From: Pantoea ananatis LMG 2665
GTDB taxonomy: Bacteria > Pseudomonadota > Gammaproteobacteria > Enterobacterales > Enterobacteriaceae
Assembly: GCF_000710035.2 (NCBI RefSeq)
Contig: NZ_JMJJ01000004.1
Location: forward strand, 682,001 to 746,000
Length of the DNA: 64,000 nt
Reading direction: 5' to 3'
The translations under genes and the position numbers were made by a program. Shown one piece after another: positions 9,395 to 19,682 of this stretch (the stretch's first letter is position 1; every line of letters starts with the position of its first letter). The notes under the pieces are model-generated. The model saw only the letters and a program-made list of their open reading frames with translations, was not told where the DNA came from and made no database searches.

Positions 9395-9398
9395 AATG

Positions 9399-9434
9399 TA
9401 AGAACTCTTATATTGTTGTTCGTGTTCTTATATT
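9399..9434. promoter_or_regulatory. Candidate MarR operator between divergent genes
   Basis: TAAGA-AC-TCTTA at 9399-9410 is a perfect short palindrome, and TCTTATATT occurs twice (9406-9414 and 9426-9434), exactly 20 bp apart, two helical turns. Location in the 57-nt divergent gap fits binding by the adjacent MarR protein. The assignment is by position only. Confidence 0.5.
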
Positions 9435-9451
9435 AACAGGCAGGATTGATT

Positions 9452-9919
9452 ATGGCATCGTATTCTCACCACCGAAGCGACTGGTCCACATTTGAACAGG
9501 CAGCGCCCGAGGTCGTTGCAGCGCTGGGCATGCTGGGCAAGGCGGTTGACTACGCAGGCCTGGATAAAACATTGACCGAACTGATCAAACTCCGGGCATC
9601 GCAGTTGAATGGCTGTGCATTTTGCCTTCAGTTTCATCTTAATGTGGCGCGTAAAGCCGGGCTGGCTTCAGCGAAAATCGATTTAGTCGCGACCTGGCGC
9701 GACGCGGGCATTTATTCCGGGCGTGAAGCGGCCGCTCTGGCATGGACGGAGGCGCTTACGCTGATGGCACAGCAGCCGATTCCGGATGGGCTATATGATG
9801 AGGTCAGTACCCTGTTTACGCCGCAGGAGATGATTTTCCTGACCTCGGCAATTGGGGCGATCAACGCCTGGAACCGAATTGCAGGTGCGTTGCAGTTTGC
9901 TCCGCCGCTGCCCAGATAA
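9452..9919 (+). CDS. Carboxymuconolactone decarboxylase/AhpD-like protein
   Basis: A 155-residue protein of the alkylhydroperoxidase-D/carboxymuconolactone decarboxylase fold. The signature KLRASQLNGCAFCLQFHLNVARKAG includes the CxxC pair (CAFC) and the downstream histidine used by AhpD-type peroxidases for thiol redox and proton relay. The rest is helical (AAALAWTEALTLM, FLTSAIGAINAWNRIAGAL). It is probably a small cytosolic peroxidase or thiol oxidoreductase that defends against organic or reactive electrophiles. It is paired divergently with a MarR regulator. The ATG at 9452 has AGGA six bases upstream and is preferred over the TTG at 9446. Confidence 0.85.
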   Translation: MASYSHHRSDWSTFEQAAPEVVAALGMLGKAVDYAGLDKTLTELIKLRASQLNGCAFCLQFHLNVARKAGLASAKIDLVATWRDAGIYSGREAAALAWTEALTLMAQQPIPDGLYDEVSTLFTPQEMIFLTSAIGAINAWNRIAGALQFAPPLPR

Positions 9920-9980
9920 GTACAGGGCACGCCGTTCCGGATAAGCCTGTTTGCTCACGAGGCCGCCGGAAGGCAGGCAT

Positions 9981-10009
9981 AAAAAAAGCCGCCCTGAGCG
10001 GGGCGGCTT
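9981..10009 (-). terminator. Rho-independent terminator after mfd
   Basis: On the minus strand a 9-bp GC-rich stem (AAGCCGCCC at 9986-9994 paired with GGGCGGCTT at 10001-10009) is followed by a run of Ts (the A7 tract at 9981-9987 on the plus strand). It lies 24 nt after the mfd stop. Confidence 0.88.
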
Positions 10010-10033
10010 GGCTTGATGCTGGTGGTGAGCGGG

Positions 10034-13000
10034 TTAAGAGGCGACCCGGTTTTCCATGAGCTGCGCCATAAACGACTGCACCCATTCCATACGCACCTTT
10101 CTTTCCGCCAGTTCACGGGTAAAGCGCAGGCGCGTCGGGCCTTCAAGCTTCCACTGCTTCGCATCTTTTTGCAGCAGGCCGATTAGCCAGGCAGGATCCA
10201 CACTGTTTTGCGGCGCGAAATCAAAATAGCCACCTTTATCGCTGGCTTCGATTTTACGCACGCCAAGTGCTCTTGCCTTCATCCGCAACAGGGCAATGTC
10301 CAGCAGGTTACGGGCCGGATCGGGTAACAGACCGAAGCGGTCGATCATTTCCACCTTCAGCTCCTGCAACTCGTCTTCTGCTTCGGCACTGGCGATGCGT
10401 TTATACAGCGACAGGCGCGTATTCACGTCCGGAATAAACGCCTCAGGCAGCAGGGCGGGCATACGTAACTCGACTTCAGTTTGATTGCTGGTGAGATCTT
10501 CGAGGGAAGGTTCCCGACCGGCTTTCAGGGCATCGACCGCATTTTCCAGCAGTTCCATGTAGAGTGAAAAGCCCAGCGTTTCCATCTGACCACTTTGTTC
10601 TTCACCCAGCAGTTCGCCCGCGCCACGAATCTCCAGATCGTGCGTCGCCAGGGCAAAGCCTGCGCCCAGATCTTCCAGCGAGGCGATAGCTTCCAGGCGT
10701 TTTTGCGCGTCGGTCGTCATGGCTTTCGGGTGCGGCGTCAGCAGCCAGGCATAAGCCTGGTGGTGCGATCGGCCTACGCGTCCGCGCAGCTGGTGCAGCT
10801 GCGCCAGCCCGAAGTGGTCGGCGCGCTCAATAATAATGGTATTGGCCGTTGGGATATCAATGCCGGTTTCAATAATGGTGGTGCAGACCAGAACGTTGAA
10901 ACGCTGATGATGGAAGTCATTCATCACCCGCTCAAGGTCGCGCTCGCGCATTTGCCCGTGGCCGATGGCGACGCGCGCCTCTGGCACCAGTTCCGTCAGG
11001 CGCTGAGCGGCTTTCTCAATGTTCTCAACATCGTTGTACAGGTAATAAACCTGACCCCCACGCAGGATTTCGCGCAGAATCGCTTCGCGGATCACCAGAT
11101 CGTCAAATTCCCGAACAAAGGTTTTTACCGCGAGTCGACGCGCCGGTGGCGTGGCGATGATGGAGAGATCGCGCATTCCGCTCATGGCCATATTCAGAGT
11201 GCGGGGGATCGGCGTAGCGGTCAGCGTCAGAATATCGACATCGGCACGCATCGCTTTGATGCGCTCTTTATGACGCACGCCAAACCGGTGCTCTTCATCC
11301 ACAATCAGCAAGCCCAGATCGTGCCATTTGATATCGCTCATCAACAGCTTATGCGTACCAATCAGAATGTCGATTTTGCCTTCGCTGGCTTCCTGTAGTA
11401 TCTGGTTTTGCTCCCTGGCGCTGCGGAAGCGGGACAGCATTTCGATGCGCACGGGCCAGTTAGCGAAACGATCGCGGAAGTTATCATAGTGCTGCTGTGC
11501 CAGCAGCGTGGTCGGCACCAGCACCGCCACCTGCTTATTGTTTTCCACCGCCAGGAAGGCGGCACGCATCGCCACTTCTGTTTTACCGAAGCCCACATCG
11601 CCACAGACCAGACGATCCATCGCCAGCGGCTGACACATATCGCTTAACACGGCATTGATAGCCTGAGCCTGATCGGGCGTGGTTTCAAACGGGAAGCTTT
11701 CGCAGAAGAGCTGATACTGCTCGCGGTCGTGTTTAAAGGCATAGCCGCTTTTTGCCGCGCGCTGCGCATAGATATCCAGCAGCTCGGCGGCGACGTCGCG
11801 CACTTTCTCGGCCGCTTTCTGACGGGCGCGTGACCAGGCATCGCTGCCCAGCTTGTGCAGCGGCGCGTTTTCATCGGCGCCACCCGCATAGCGGCTGATC
11901 AGATGAAGCGAGGAAACCGGCACGTACAGCTTGGCATCGTTGGCATAAGAGAGCATCAGATACTCGGCCTGGATGCCGCCGGCTTCAAGCGTGGTCAGGC
12001 CGATATAGCGGCCCACACCATGTTCAAGATGCACGACCGGCTGCCCCGGATGCAATTCCGCCAGGTTGCGGATCAGAATGTCCGGATTAATGGTACGGCG
12101 CGTATCCTGGCGGCGACGGCTGATGCGCTCGCCCAGCAGATCGCTTTCACAGATCAGCGCACGATGGCCTTGCGTATCCACAAAGCCACGCTCGCTGGCG
12201 CCGATCATTAGCGCATGCTCTCCGGCGCTGACTTCGCGCAGATGATGAATAGCCTTAGGGCGAATTTTAATGCGCGCCAGCAGCTCTTGCAGGCTTTCAC
12301 GGCGGCCTTCGCTCTCCACGGAGAACACGACGCCGCCGCTGAACTGCTCCAGAAACTGACGCAGGTTATCCAGCGGGGCTTTCGCCTGGGCCTGAACCGA
12401 TAAGTCCGGCAGAGATTCATAACCCAGGTTGGTGTTGGCCGCTTTGGCAGGCAAAACGTCATGGGACATACGGATGCGCGGCCAGGCTTTCAGCTCGCTC
12501 ATCAACGCATCCGGCCTCAGCCACAGCGTGGCGGGCTCAAGCAGCGGACGCATCGGGTCAACACGGCGATTTTCGTAGCGCGCGTTGGCATCATTCCAGA
12601 ATCGGTCTGCGCCGCCTTCCAGATCGCCGCAGTTAACAATCAGCGTATTATCAGGCAGATAGCTGAACAGCGAGGGTAACGGCTGTTCAAAGAACAAGGG
12701 TTGCCAGTATTCAATACCGGCGGGCAGGGTGCCTTTGCTCACCTGCTGATAAACATGCTCGGCTTCACGGCGAACATCAAAAATTTCACGCCAGCGGCTG
12801 CGGAAGAGCTCTATAGCGGCTTTATCGCTGGGAAACTCGTGGGCCGGCAGCAGATTGATGGCGGGAACGGCTTCCAGCGTGCGCTGGCTGTCGACGTCAA
12901 ACAGGCGCAGGCTGTCGATCTCGTCATCAAAAAAATCAATACGGTAAGGTTGCTCGCTGCCCATCGGGAACAGGTCGAGCAGAGCGCCGCGGGTCGCGTA

Positions 13001-13483
13001 TTCCCCGTGCTCCATCACCTGGTCCACATGGCGGTAGCCCGCCTGTTCAAGCTGATCGCGCAGGCGATCGCGTGACAGTTTCTGACCCTGCTGCATCACC
13101 AGCGCATGGCCGTGCAGGAAGCTGTGCGGGCAAACGCGCTGCATCAGCGTGTTGACCGGCATAATCAGCATGCCGCGCTGCAAGGTAGGCAGTTGATACA
13201 GGGTGGAAAGACGGGCCGAAATAATGTCCTGATGCGGTGAGAAACTGTCATAAGGCAGCGTCTCCCAGTCTGCGAGATGCGTGACAGGCAAATCGGTAAA
13301 CTGACGAATCTCGTCCAGCAGTCGCAGGGCGGTTTGCGTATCGGGTGTAATCATTAACACCGGACCAGCATGACGCTCGGTAATGCTGGCACACTCAACC
13401 GCGTGCGCAGCGCCAGTCAGCTGGCCGAGCTGGCGTTGATCGCCAGATTTCACGGGCAGGGTATAGCGAGTCGGTTCGGACAT
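10034..13483 (-). CDS. mfd: Transcription-repair coupling factor Mfd
   Basis: A large DNA translocase that removes RNA polymerase stalled at lesions and recruits UvrA. The order of domains matches E. coli: UvrB-homology region (TLPYDSFSPHQDIISARLSTLYQL), RNA-polymerase-interacting domain around residues 480-560 (PVVHLEHGVGRYIGL), then the RecG-like motor with Walker A GDVGFGKTEVAMRAA, the DEEH box in LLIVDEEHRFG and TATPIPRTLNMAMSGMRDL. The C-terminal autoinhibitory domain follows. The ATG at 13483 gives 1149 residues (E. coli 1148) and starts the conserved RYTLPVK region. An upstream ATG at 13504 is possible. A small gene fragment ends just before it. Confidence 0.97.
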   Translation of the reverse strand: MSEPTRYTLPVKSGDQRQLGQLTGAAHAVECASITERHAGPVLMITPDTQTALRLLDEIRQFTDLPVTHLADWETLPYDSFSPHQDIISARLSTLYQLPTLQRGMLIMPVNTLMQRVCPHSFLHGHALVMQQGQKLSRDRLRDQLEQAGYRHVDQVMEHGEYATRGALLDLFPMGSEQPYRIDFFDDEIDSLRLFDVDSQRTLEAVPAINLLPAHEFPSDKAAIELFRSRWREIFDVRREAEHVYQQVSKGTLPAGIEYWQPLFFEQPLPSLFSYLPDNTLIVNCGDLEGGADRFWNDANARYENRRVDPMRPLLEPATLWLRPDALMSELKAWPRIRMSHDVLPAKAANTNLGYESLPDLSVQAQAKAPLDNLRQFLEQFSGGVVFSVESEGRRESLQELLARIKIRPKAIHHLREVSAGEHALMIGASERGFVDTQGHRALICESDLLGERISRRRQDTRRTINPDILIRNLAELHPGQPVVHLEHGVGRYIGLTTLEAGGIQAEYLMLSYANDAKLYVPVSSLHLISRYAGGADENAPLHKLGSDAWSRARQKAAEKVRDVAAELLDIYAQRAAKSGYAFKHDREQYQLFCESFPFETTPDQAQAINAVLSDMCQPLAMDRLVCGDVGFGKTEVAMRAAFLAVENNKQVAVLVPTTLLAQQHYDNFRDRFANWPVRIEMLSRFRSAREQNQILQEASEGKIDILIGTHKLLMSDIKWHDLGLLIVDEEHRFGVRHKERIKAMRADVDILTLTATPIPRTLNMAMSGMRDLSIIATPPARRLAVKTFVREFDDLVIREAILREILRGGQVYYLYNDVENIEKAAQRLTELVPEARVAIGHGQMRERDLERVMNDFHHQRFNVLVCTTIIETGIDIPTANTIIIERADHFGLAQLHQLRGRVGRSHHQAYAWLLTPHPKAMTTDAQKRLEAIASLEDLGAGFALATHDLEIRGAGELLGEEQSGQMETLGFSLYMELLENAVDALKAGREPSLEDLTSNQTEVELRMPALLPEAFIPDVNTRLSLYKRIASAEAEDELQELKVEMIDRFGLLPDPARNLLDIALLRMKARALGVRKIEASDKGGYFDFAPQNSVDPAWLIGLLQKDAKQWKLEGPTRLRFTRELAERKVRMEWVQSFMAQLMENRVAS

Positions 13484-13506
13484 GTGATCTCGAGGTTGCT
13501 CCATTT

Positions 13507-13776
13507 TTACCAGGGCGTAATCATTCCATAATACGCCATGGGGATCACCTCTGCGGTAAATTTTTCTACCGCTTCGCCTTTAGGCAGGCGTGGCTGAAGG
13601 GTTGCTGTGTGTAAATCTTTTTTGCGAACAAGGTCCGCAGGAAAGTCAAACGGGTACATCAGCGCGACGTTCATTGCCGTCATCACTTTAGGATACGGAG
13701 TATATCGGCTTCCGCGCTGAATAATCGTACGATTAACCCCCTCTTTGTAGCCTAATCCTGTGCATCGAACACTTTC
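13507..13776 (-). pseudogene. Unidentified gene fragment upstream of mfd
   Basis: A frame open for 89 codons ends in TAA two bases before the first possible mfd ATG. The translation has protein-like composition throughout (for example RYTPYPKVMTAMNVALMYPF and AEVIPMAYYGMITPW). The coding character starts well upstream of the first ATG (13683, which would give 58 residues), and no credible start codon with a ribosome site is visible. It therefore looks like the 3' remnant of a longer gene, or a small gene with an unusual start. I do not recognise the family; it is not the ycfT membrane protein found here in E. coli. Confidence 0.5.
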
Positions 13777-13891
13777 CTAACCTATTCTGATACAACTTTG
13801 CAGCAGACTCAGAGGGTTAGTGGTTTCATAAAGTGGGCCGCTCCTTTATCATCCTCTCTACTTATTTTCCAGCAACTGCACATTGGATTCC

Positions 13892-15091
13892 ATGTATCAA
13901 CCTGTCGCGCTATTTATCGGTCTGCGCTACATGCGCGGAAGAGCCGCAGACCGTTTCGGTCGCTTTGTCTCCTGGCTCTCCACCATTGGTATCACGCTTG
14001 GCGTGCTGGCAATGATTACTGTGCTGTCTGTGATGAATGGTTTCGAGCGAGAGCTTGAGGGCAACATCCTGGGCCTGATGCCGCAGGCGCTGGTCACCAG
14101 CGACAAAGGCAGCATCAATCCTCAACAATTCCCGGCATCCGCTCTTAAGCTGAACGGCGTTAACCGCATTGCGCCGTTAACCACCGCGAACGTCGTGCTG
14201 CAAAGCCCACACAGCGTTTCGGTTGGGGTGATGTTAGGCATTCAGCCGGATGAAAAAGACCCGCTTACGCCCTACCTCGTTAACACCCAGCAGACTGTGC
14301 TGCAGCCGGGACAGTACAACGTTATCCTGGGTGAACAACTGGCCTCGCAACTCGGCGTCAAACGCGGAGATACGCTGCGATTAATGGTGCCGTCGGTGAG
14401 CCAGTTCACCCCGATGGGCCGCGTACCGAGCCAGCGTCTGTTTACCGTCGCCGGAACCTATGCGGCTAACAGCGAGGTGGACGGCTACCAGATCCTGGTC
14501 AATCAACAGGATGCCTCACGGATAATGCGCTATCCGGCAGGGAATATCACCGGCTGGCGTCTGTGGCTGGATAAACCGCTGCAGGTAGATACCGTCACTC
14601 AGCAACGCTTACCGGCGGGGATGGTATGGAAGGACTGGCGCGAGCGTAAAGGGGACCTGTTCCAGGCCGTGCGCATGGAGAAGAACATGATGGGGCTGCT
14701 GCTGAGCCTGATTATTGCCGTCGCTGCCTTTAATATCATCACCTCGCTGGGCCTGTTGATCATGGAGAAGCAGGGCGAAGTGGCTATTCTGCAAACCCAG
14801 GGATTAACCCGCCGTCAGATTGTCGCCGTCTTTATGGTACAGGGCGCCAGTGCCGGCATCATCGGCACGCTGCTCGGTGCACTGCTGGGCGTGCTGTTAG
14901 CCAGCCAGCTTAACAACCTGATGCCGGTTATCGGCCTGTTCCTGGATGGCGCGGCGCTGCCCGTCGATATTAATATGTGGCAGGTGGTGACTATCGCCTT
15001 CAGCGCAATGATTATTGCTCTGCTTTCCACGCTTTACCCTTCATGGCGCGCTGCCGCCGTACAACCCGCTGAGGCTTTACGCTATGAGTAA
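13892..15091 (+). CDS. lolC: Lipoprotein-releasing ABC transporter permease LolC
   Basis: An inner-membrane subunit of the LolCDE complex that extracts outer-membrane lipoproteins and hands them to LolA. It is 399 residues long, as in E. coli. One membrane helix lies near the N-terminus ([20 protein letters not shown]), a large periplasmic domain spans about 50-265, and three C-terminal membrane helices follow. The conserved [15 protein letters not shown] and [16 protein letters not shown] (coupling-helix region) are present. The ATG at 13892 starts the family N-terminus [17 protein letters not shown]; a TTG three codons earlier is less likely. The stop overlaps the lolD start, so translation is coupled. 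Confidence 0.96.
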   Translation: MYQPVALFIGLRYMRGRAADRFGRFVSWLSTIGITLGVLAMITVLSVMNGFERELEGNILGLMPQALVTSDKGSINPQQFPASALKLNGVNRIAPLTTANVVLQSPHSVSVGVMLGIQPDEKDPLTPYLVNTQQTVLQPGQYNVILGEQLASQLGVKRGDTLRLMVPSVSQFTPMGRVPSQRLFTVAGTYAANSEVDGYQILVNQQDASRIMRYPAGNITGWRLWLDKPLQVDTVTQQRLPAGMVWKDWRERKGDLFQAVRMEKNMMGLLLSLIIAVAAFNIITSLGLLIMEKQGEVAILQTQGLTRRQIVAVFMVQGASAGIIGTLLGALLGVLLASQLNNLMPVIGLFLDGAALPVDINMWQVVTIAFSAMIIALLSTLYPSWRAAAVQPAEALRYE

Positions 15092-15788
15092 CTCTCCTTT
15101 GTTGCAGTGCCGTGACCTGTGCAAACGCTATCAGGAAGGCAGCGTCCAGACCGACGTACTGCGCAATGTGACCTTTGATGTGCAACCTGGTGAACTGATG
15201 GCGATTGTTGGCAGTTCGGGTTCAGGTAAAAGTACCCTGTTGCACCTGCTGGGCGGGCTGGATGCGCCCACCTCGGGAGAAGTGGTGTTTGATGGCCGTT
15301 CGCTAAACGGGATGTCATCCTCTGCTAAAGCGGAGTTACGTAATCGTGAGCTCGGCTTTATCTATCAGTTTCACCATCTGCTGCCTGATTTCACCGCGCT
15401 GGAAAATGTCGCCATGCCGTTACTGATCGGCAAAGTGGCTAAAGGCGAAGCGCAGACCCGCGCGCGCGAAATGCTGGCGGCGGTCGGGCTGGAACACCGT
15501 GCGGCGCATCGTCCCTCGGAACTCTCTGGCGGTGAACGTCAACGTGTGGCTATCGCCCGTGCGCTGGTAAACCGCCCGCGCCTGGTCATGGCCGATGAGC
15601 CAACGGGTAACCTGGATGCGCGCAACGCCGACGCGATTTTCGAACTGTTGGGTGAACTGAATGTGCGTCAGGGCACCGCGTTTCTGGTGGTGACACACGA
15701 CCTGCATCTGGCTAAGCGCATGTCGCGGCAGATGGAAATGCGTGACGGCCAGTTAAGCGATCGCATCGTTCTTGCGGGAGCGGTCTGA
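15084..15788 (+). CDS. lolD: Lipoprotein-releasing ABC transporter ATPase LolD
   Basis: The cytoplasmic ATPase that powers LolCDE. All ABC motifs are visible in order: Walker [18 protein letters not shown]-loop in [18 protein letters not shown] (also the region that couples to LolC/E), signature [15 protein letters not shown], Walker [13 protein letters not shown] and switch histidine VVTHD. It has 234 residues (E. coli 233). The ATG at 15084 overlaps the last bases of lolC in an ATGAGTAA arrangement. The open frame further 5' lies inside lolC. The stop overlaps the lolE ATG by one base. Confidence 0.97.
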   Translation: MSNSPLLQCRDLCKRYQEGSVQTDVLRNVTFDVQPGELMAIVGSSGSGKSTLLHLLGGLDAPTSGEVVFDGRSLNGMSSSAKAELRNRELGFIYQFHHLLPDFTALENVAMPLLIGKVAKGEAQTRAREMLAAVGLEHRAAHRPSELSGGERQRVAIARALVNRPRLVMADEPTGNLDARNADAIFELLGELNVRQGTAFLVVTHDLHLAKRMSRQMEMRDGQLSDRIVLAGAV

Positions 15789-17032
15789 TGGGATCGTCGT
15801 TATCGCTGCTGTTGGGGCTGCGTTTTAGCCGCGGTCGCCGTCGGGGGGGAATGGTTTCGCTGATCTCCGTTATTTCCACGATCGGTATCGCCCTGGGCGT
15901 GGCGGTATTAATCATTGGCCTCAGCGCAATGAACGGATTTGAACGTGAGCTGAACAAGCGCATCCTGGCCGTGGTGCCGCACGGGGAGATTGAAGCGGTT
16001 AATCCGCCGTTTCAGCACTGGCAGTCCATGATTGCGCCGATTGAGCAGGTACCGGGTATCGCCGCTGCGGCTCCCTATATCAATTTTACCGGACTGATTG
16101 AAAGCGGCACAAAGATGGAAGCGCTGCAGGTTAAAGGCGTGGATCCGGCGCAGGAACCGCGTCTAAGCGCGCTGCCGCAGTTTGTCACAAACAACGCCTG
16201 GGCAAGCTTTGCGCCGGGTAAAAGTCAGATCATCCTCGGCGGCGGCATTGCTCAGGCGCTGAACGTGAAGCAGGGCGACTGGATCACCATCATGATCCCT
16301 AACAATGATGGCGAAAATAAGCTACTGCAACCTAAACGCATTCGTTTGCAGGTGAGCGGCATTCTTCAGTTGAGCGGCATGCTGGATCACAGCCTGGCGC
16401 TGGTGCCGCTTGCGGATGCGCAGCAATATCTGGATATGGGCGACAACGTCACCGGTATCGCGCTGAAAATGAACGATCCGTTCCAGGCGGCTAAACTGGT
16501 GCGGGCGGCCGGAGAAGTCACGCACGCTTACGTCTATATCAAAAGCTGGATCGGCACCTACGGCTATATGTACCGCGATATTCAAATGATCCGCGCCATC
16601 ATGTATCTGGCGATGGTGCTGGTTATTGGCGTGGCCTGTTTCAACATCGTTTCCACGCTGGTGATGGCCGTGAAAGACAAGAGCAGTGATATTGCGGTAC
16701 TGCGCACGCTGGGGGCGAAAGACGGGCTGATCCGCGCCATCTTTATCTGGTATGGCCTGCTGGCGGGCTTACTGGGCAGCGTCAGCGGCGTAGTGGTTGG
16801 GGTGCTGGTGGCGCTCAACCTCACTTCGCTGATGAAAGGGCTGGAATCCCTGACCGGTCACCATTTATTAGCGGGCGATATCTATTTCATTGACTTCCTG
16901 CCGTCTGAATTACACTGGCTGGACGTGTTTTCGGTATTGATTACCGCTATTGTGCTAAGCCTGCTGGCAAGTTGGTATCCGGCGCGGCGCGCCAGTCGTA
17001 TCGATCCGGCTCGCGTGCTGAGCGGCCAGTAA
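15788..17032 (+). CDS. lolE: Lipoprotein-releasing ABC transporter permease LolE
   Basis: The second permease of LolCDE, homologous to LolC and exactly the E. coli length of 414 residues. The N-terminus [37 protein letters not shown] holds the first membrane helix (given here only as landmark: [12 protein letters not shown]). The periplasmic domain follows, then three helices after [18 protein letters not shown]. LolE binds the lipoprotein cargo. Coupling-helix sequence [19 protein letters not shown] is conserved. The ATG overlaps the lolD stop (TGATG). nagK, which follows lolE in E. coli, is absent; cobB comes next after about 120 nt. Confidence 0.96.
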   Translation: MGSSLSLLLGLRFSRGRRRGGMVSLISVISTIGIALGVAVLIIGLSAMNGFERELNKRILAVVPHGEIEAVNPPFQHWQSMIAPIEQVPGIAAAAPYINFTGLIESGTKMEALQVKGVDPAQEPRLSALPQFVTNNAWASFAPGKSQIILGGGIAQALNVKQGDWITIMIPNNDGENKLLQPKRIRLQVSGILQLSGMLDHSLALVPLADAQQYLDMGDNVTGIALKMNDPFQAAKLVRAAGEVTHAYVYIKSWIGTYGYMYRDIQMIRAIMYLAMVLVIGVACFNIVSTLVMAVKDKSSDIAVLRTLGAKDGLIRAIFIWYGLLAGLLGSVSGVVVGVLVALNLTSLMKGLESLTGHHLLAGDIYFIDFLPSELHWLDVFSVLITAIVLSLLASWYPARRASRIDPARVLSGQ

Positions 17033-17154
17033 TCAGCTCAGGCGCACGCGCCTGACAGCAGGATGATGTAAACCTTAAACCGACCACCGGGCCTCATCGC
17101 CCGCTTTATATTGACCCGCGGTAGCTGCCTTTCGCTACCGCACCAGGAGACTTT

Positions 17155-17988
17155 ATGCGTACACCTCGTCGCCGTTTACGACTTGCCCGCCTGAAGAAAA
17201 CGCGCAGAAAAGTGCATCAGCGCTTTCGCCAGCGTATTTTCGAACGCGATCGTCAGGCCGAACTGGCGGCGCACCCGTTGCCGAGAATCGTTGTCTTAAC
17301 GGGTGCGGGGATATCCGCAGAATCGGGAATTAACACCTTTCGTGCCGCTGACGGATTATGGGAAGAGCACCGGGTAGAAGATGTCGCGACGCCAGAAGGT
17401 TTCAGACGTGACCCGGCGCTGGTTCAGCGTTTTTATAACGCCCGTCGCCAGCAGCTTCAGCAACCGGAGATCCAGCCCAACGCGGCACATCTTGCCCTGG
17501 CGGAGCTTGAACAGGTATTGGGCGATAACTTTCTGTTGGTCACGCAGAATATCGATAATTTGCATGAACGCGCGGGCAACAGCCGCGTGCTGCACATGCA
17601 CGGCGAGCTGTTAAAAGTGCGCTGCGCCAACAGCGGCCAGGTTATCGACTGGCATGAAGATGTCACGGCAGAAGATCGCTGTACCTGCTGTCAGTTCCCC
17701 TCGGTGCTGCGTCCGCACGTCGTCTGGTTCGGCGAAATGCCGCTCGGCATGGAAGAGATCTACCAGGCGCTGGAGCAGGCGAATCTGTTTATCGCCATTG
17801 GCACCTCGGGCCATGTTTATCCGGCCGCCGGATTCGTCCATGAGGCAAAACTGCAGGGGGCGCATACGGTAGAGCTGAACCTTGAACCGAGCCAGGTTGG
17901 TAACGAGTTTGCCGAAAGCCACTATGGACTGGCCAGCGAGGTGGTGCCTGCTTTTGTGCATAAGCTGCTGCACGCGCTACACAAATAA
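17155..17988 (+). CDS. cobB: NAD-dependent protein deacylase CobB (sirtuin)
   Basis: A class III (sirtuin) deacylase that removes acetyl and succinyl groups from lysines using NAD+. Motifs run in order: [20 protein letters not shown] (NAD binding), FYNARRQQ with the Tyr and Arg that confer desuccinylase activity in E. coli Cob[13 protein letters not shown], catalytic HMHGEL, cysteines around VRCANSG and RCTCC (zinc module), and [13 protein letters not shown]. The basic N-terminal extension ([15 protein letters not shown]) corresponds to the long CobB isoform. An AGGAG ribosome site precedes the ATG. With nagK missing it probably has its own promoter in the 122-nt gap after lolE. Confidence 0.95.
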   Translation: MRTPRRRLRLARLKKTRRKVHQRFRQRIFERDRQAELAAHPLPRIVVLTGAGISAESGINTFRAADGLWEEHRVEDVATPEGFRRDPALVQRFYNARRQQLQQPEIQPNAAHLALAELEQVLGDNFLLVTQNIDNLHERAGNSRVLHMHGELLKVRCANSGQVIDWHEDVTAEDRCTCCQFPSVLRPHVVWFGEMPLGMEEIYQALEQANLFIAIGTSGHVYPAAGFVHEAKLQGAHTVELNLEPSQVGNEFAESHYGLASEVVPAFVHKLLHALHK

Positions 17989-18379
17989 CGCCTTGTGCCA
18001 CCGGATTAATCGCGGGCTACTCGCCCGCTGTTCATCCAGACACGTTTCCAGCGTCCTTCTGTCCTCCTTCGTTTCAGCGCGATCGCCGCACCCATTTTTT
18101 CCGCCCGGTAACCATTGCGTGTCGCCTGTCCGAAGGCTGCCAGCGGCCCCACGCAGACCCGCACAGCGGTCAAAAACAGGCCCAGCTTTAACGCTGCGGG
18201 CGACGGCCGTGAAAAGCGTGCGAAAATCGCCGCAAAAAACAGCAGTTGCATGCTTTTTAATGCAATCCGCCATTCTTAATTTGCCGCACAGGGACTAACC
18301 TGAAGGATAATGATTTGACGCAACGCGACCGCTTGCTCGTCTGTTAATAATAACGGGCGGCAAATTTTAAGGATGGCAT
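17989..18379. other. Intergenic region cobB-pepT with a 10-bp inverted repeat
   Basis: About 390 nt without a convincing gene. Open frames here are short and unlike known proteins. AATTTGCCGC at 18278-18287 is repeated inverted as GCGGCAAATT at 18357-18366, immediately before the pepT ribosome site (AAGGA at 18369). In a transcript starting upstream the two arms could pair and close off the leader. In E. coli potABCD and ymfA lie in this interval; no remnant was recognised. No convincing FNR box was found although pepT is anaerobically induced in Salmonella. Confidence 0.45.
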
Positions 18380-19618
18380 ATGAAGCAATTACTCGAACGC
18401 TTTTTGCGTTATGTGGCAGTGGAAACTCAGGCAAAACCTCAGGCACGTCAGGTGCCAAGCAGTGAAGGGCAGTGGATTCTGGCCCGCCAGCTGCAGGAAG
18501 AGCTGCTGGCGTTGGGCTTTGTTGATGTCAGCCTCAGCGATCACTGCTGTGTGATGGGCACGTTACCGGCAAATGTTGACTGGCCAACGCCGGTTATTGG
18601 CTTTATTTCTCATATGGATACCTCGCCGGATTTTACTGCGAAAAATGTCAATCCGCAGATCATCGAAAACTACCGGGGCGGAGATATTGCGCTGGGAAAT
18701 GGGGATGAAGTGCTGTCACCGGTGATGTTTCCGGTGCTCCATAAGCTGACGGGGCACACGCTGATCACCACCGACGGAAAAACCCTGCTGGGTGCCGATG
18801 ACAAAGCCGGTATAGCAGAAATCATGACGGCGATGGCGCGGCTGGCAGAGGGCGATATTCCGCACGGCGCGATTCGCGTTGCCTTCACCCCGGATGAAGA
18901 GATTGGCCGCGGCACATCGCATTTCGATGTTGAAGGTTTTGCGGCCGACTGGGCTTATACCGTTGACGGTAGCGATGTGGGCGAATTCGAATACGAAAAC
19001 TTCAATGCGGCTTCGGCGCTGGTGAAGGTGGTGGGTAACAACGTTCACCCCGGCTCCGCGAAAAACGTGATGGTGAATGCGCTGGAACTGGCCACCCGCT
19101 TTAACGCCGCGCTGCCTGCCGGAGAGAAACCGGAGTGCACTGACGGCTATGAAGGCTTCTTCCATCTTCACCAGATGAAGGGCACGGTTGAAAATGCGGA
19201 GATGCACTACATCATCCGTGATTTCGATACGGCAGCCTTTGAACAGCGGAAAAATACGCTGCTGCAGGTGGCGGAGGAGATCAACAAGGGATTGCATCCG
19301 GACTGCTCTGTTACCGTGGAGATCAGCAACAGCTATCGCAACATGCGTGAGAAAGTCGAACCTTTCCCGCATATTATCGACCTGGCGCTGCAGGCGATGC
19401 GCGACTGCGGCATCGAGCCGGTGGTGAAACCGATTCGCGGCGGCACGGACGGTTCGTCGCTGTCATGGAAAGGGCTCCCTTGTCCTAACCTGTTTACCGG
19501 TGGCTATAACTATCACGGCAAACATGAATTTGCGTCGCTGAATATTATGGCGCAATCGGTTGAGGTTATCGTCCGTCTGGCGGCGCTGGCGGCGCTGGCG
19601 GGGCAGAGAAAAGCCTGA
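18380..19618 (+). CDS. pepT: Peptidase T (tripeptidase)
   Basis: A cytosolic zinc aminopeptidase of family M20 that removes the N-terminal residue from tripeptides. Metal-site segments are clear: [11 protein letters not shown] (first zinc histidine), [12 protein letters not shown] (bridging aspartate), [15 protein letters not shown] (catalytic glutamate pair), [12 protein letters not shown], and the C-terminal [11 protein letters not shown] histidine. It is 412 residues versus 408 in E. coli. AAGGA lies six bases before the ATG. roxA follows convergently and a strong hairpin separates the two. Confidence 0.95.
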   Translation: MKQLLERFLRYVAVETQAKPQARQVPSSEGQWILARQLQEELLALGFVDVSLSDHCCVMGTLPANVDWPTPVIGFISHMDTSPDFTAKNVNPQIIENYRGGDIALGNGDEVLSPVMFPVLHKLTGHTLITTDGKTLLGADDKAGIAEIMTAMARLAEGDIPHGAIRVAFTPDEEIGRGTSHFDVEGFAADWAYTVDGSDVGEFEYENFNAASALVKVVGNNVHPGSAKNVMVNALELATRFNAALPAGEKPECTDGYEGFFHLHQMKGTVENAEMHYIIRDFDTAAFEQRKNTLLQVAEEINKGLHPDCSVTVEISNSYRNMREKVEPFPHIIDLALQAMRDCGIEPVVKPIRGGTDGSSLSWKGLPCPNLFTGGYNYHGKHEFASLNIMAQSVEVIVRLAALAALAGQRKA

Positions 19619-19620
19619 AT

Positions 19621-19656
19621 ATAAAAGGCCGCGTTGCCCGACAGGGCAACGCGGCC
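19621..19656 (-). terminator. Terminator between convergent pepT and roxA
   Basis: A perfect 13-bp GC-rich stem (19627-19639 with 19644-19656) with a GACA loop. On the minus strand it is followed by TTTTAT, so it best serves roxA. On the plus side only a short GTT follows, so it may also act weakly for pepT. Confidence 0.8.
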
Positions 19657-19682
19657 GTTAAAACCGTGGCAACGGCAAGGCG

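Noticed and set aside
18290-18330. FNR box for pepT (TTGACGCAACGCGAC region)
   Set aside because: Only the first half resembles TTGAT; the second half does not match ATCAA.
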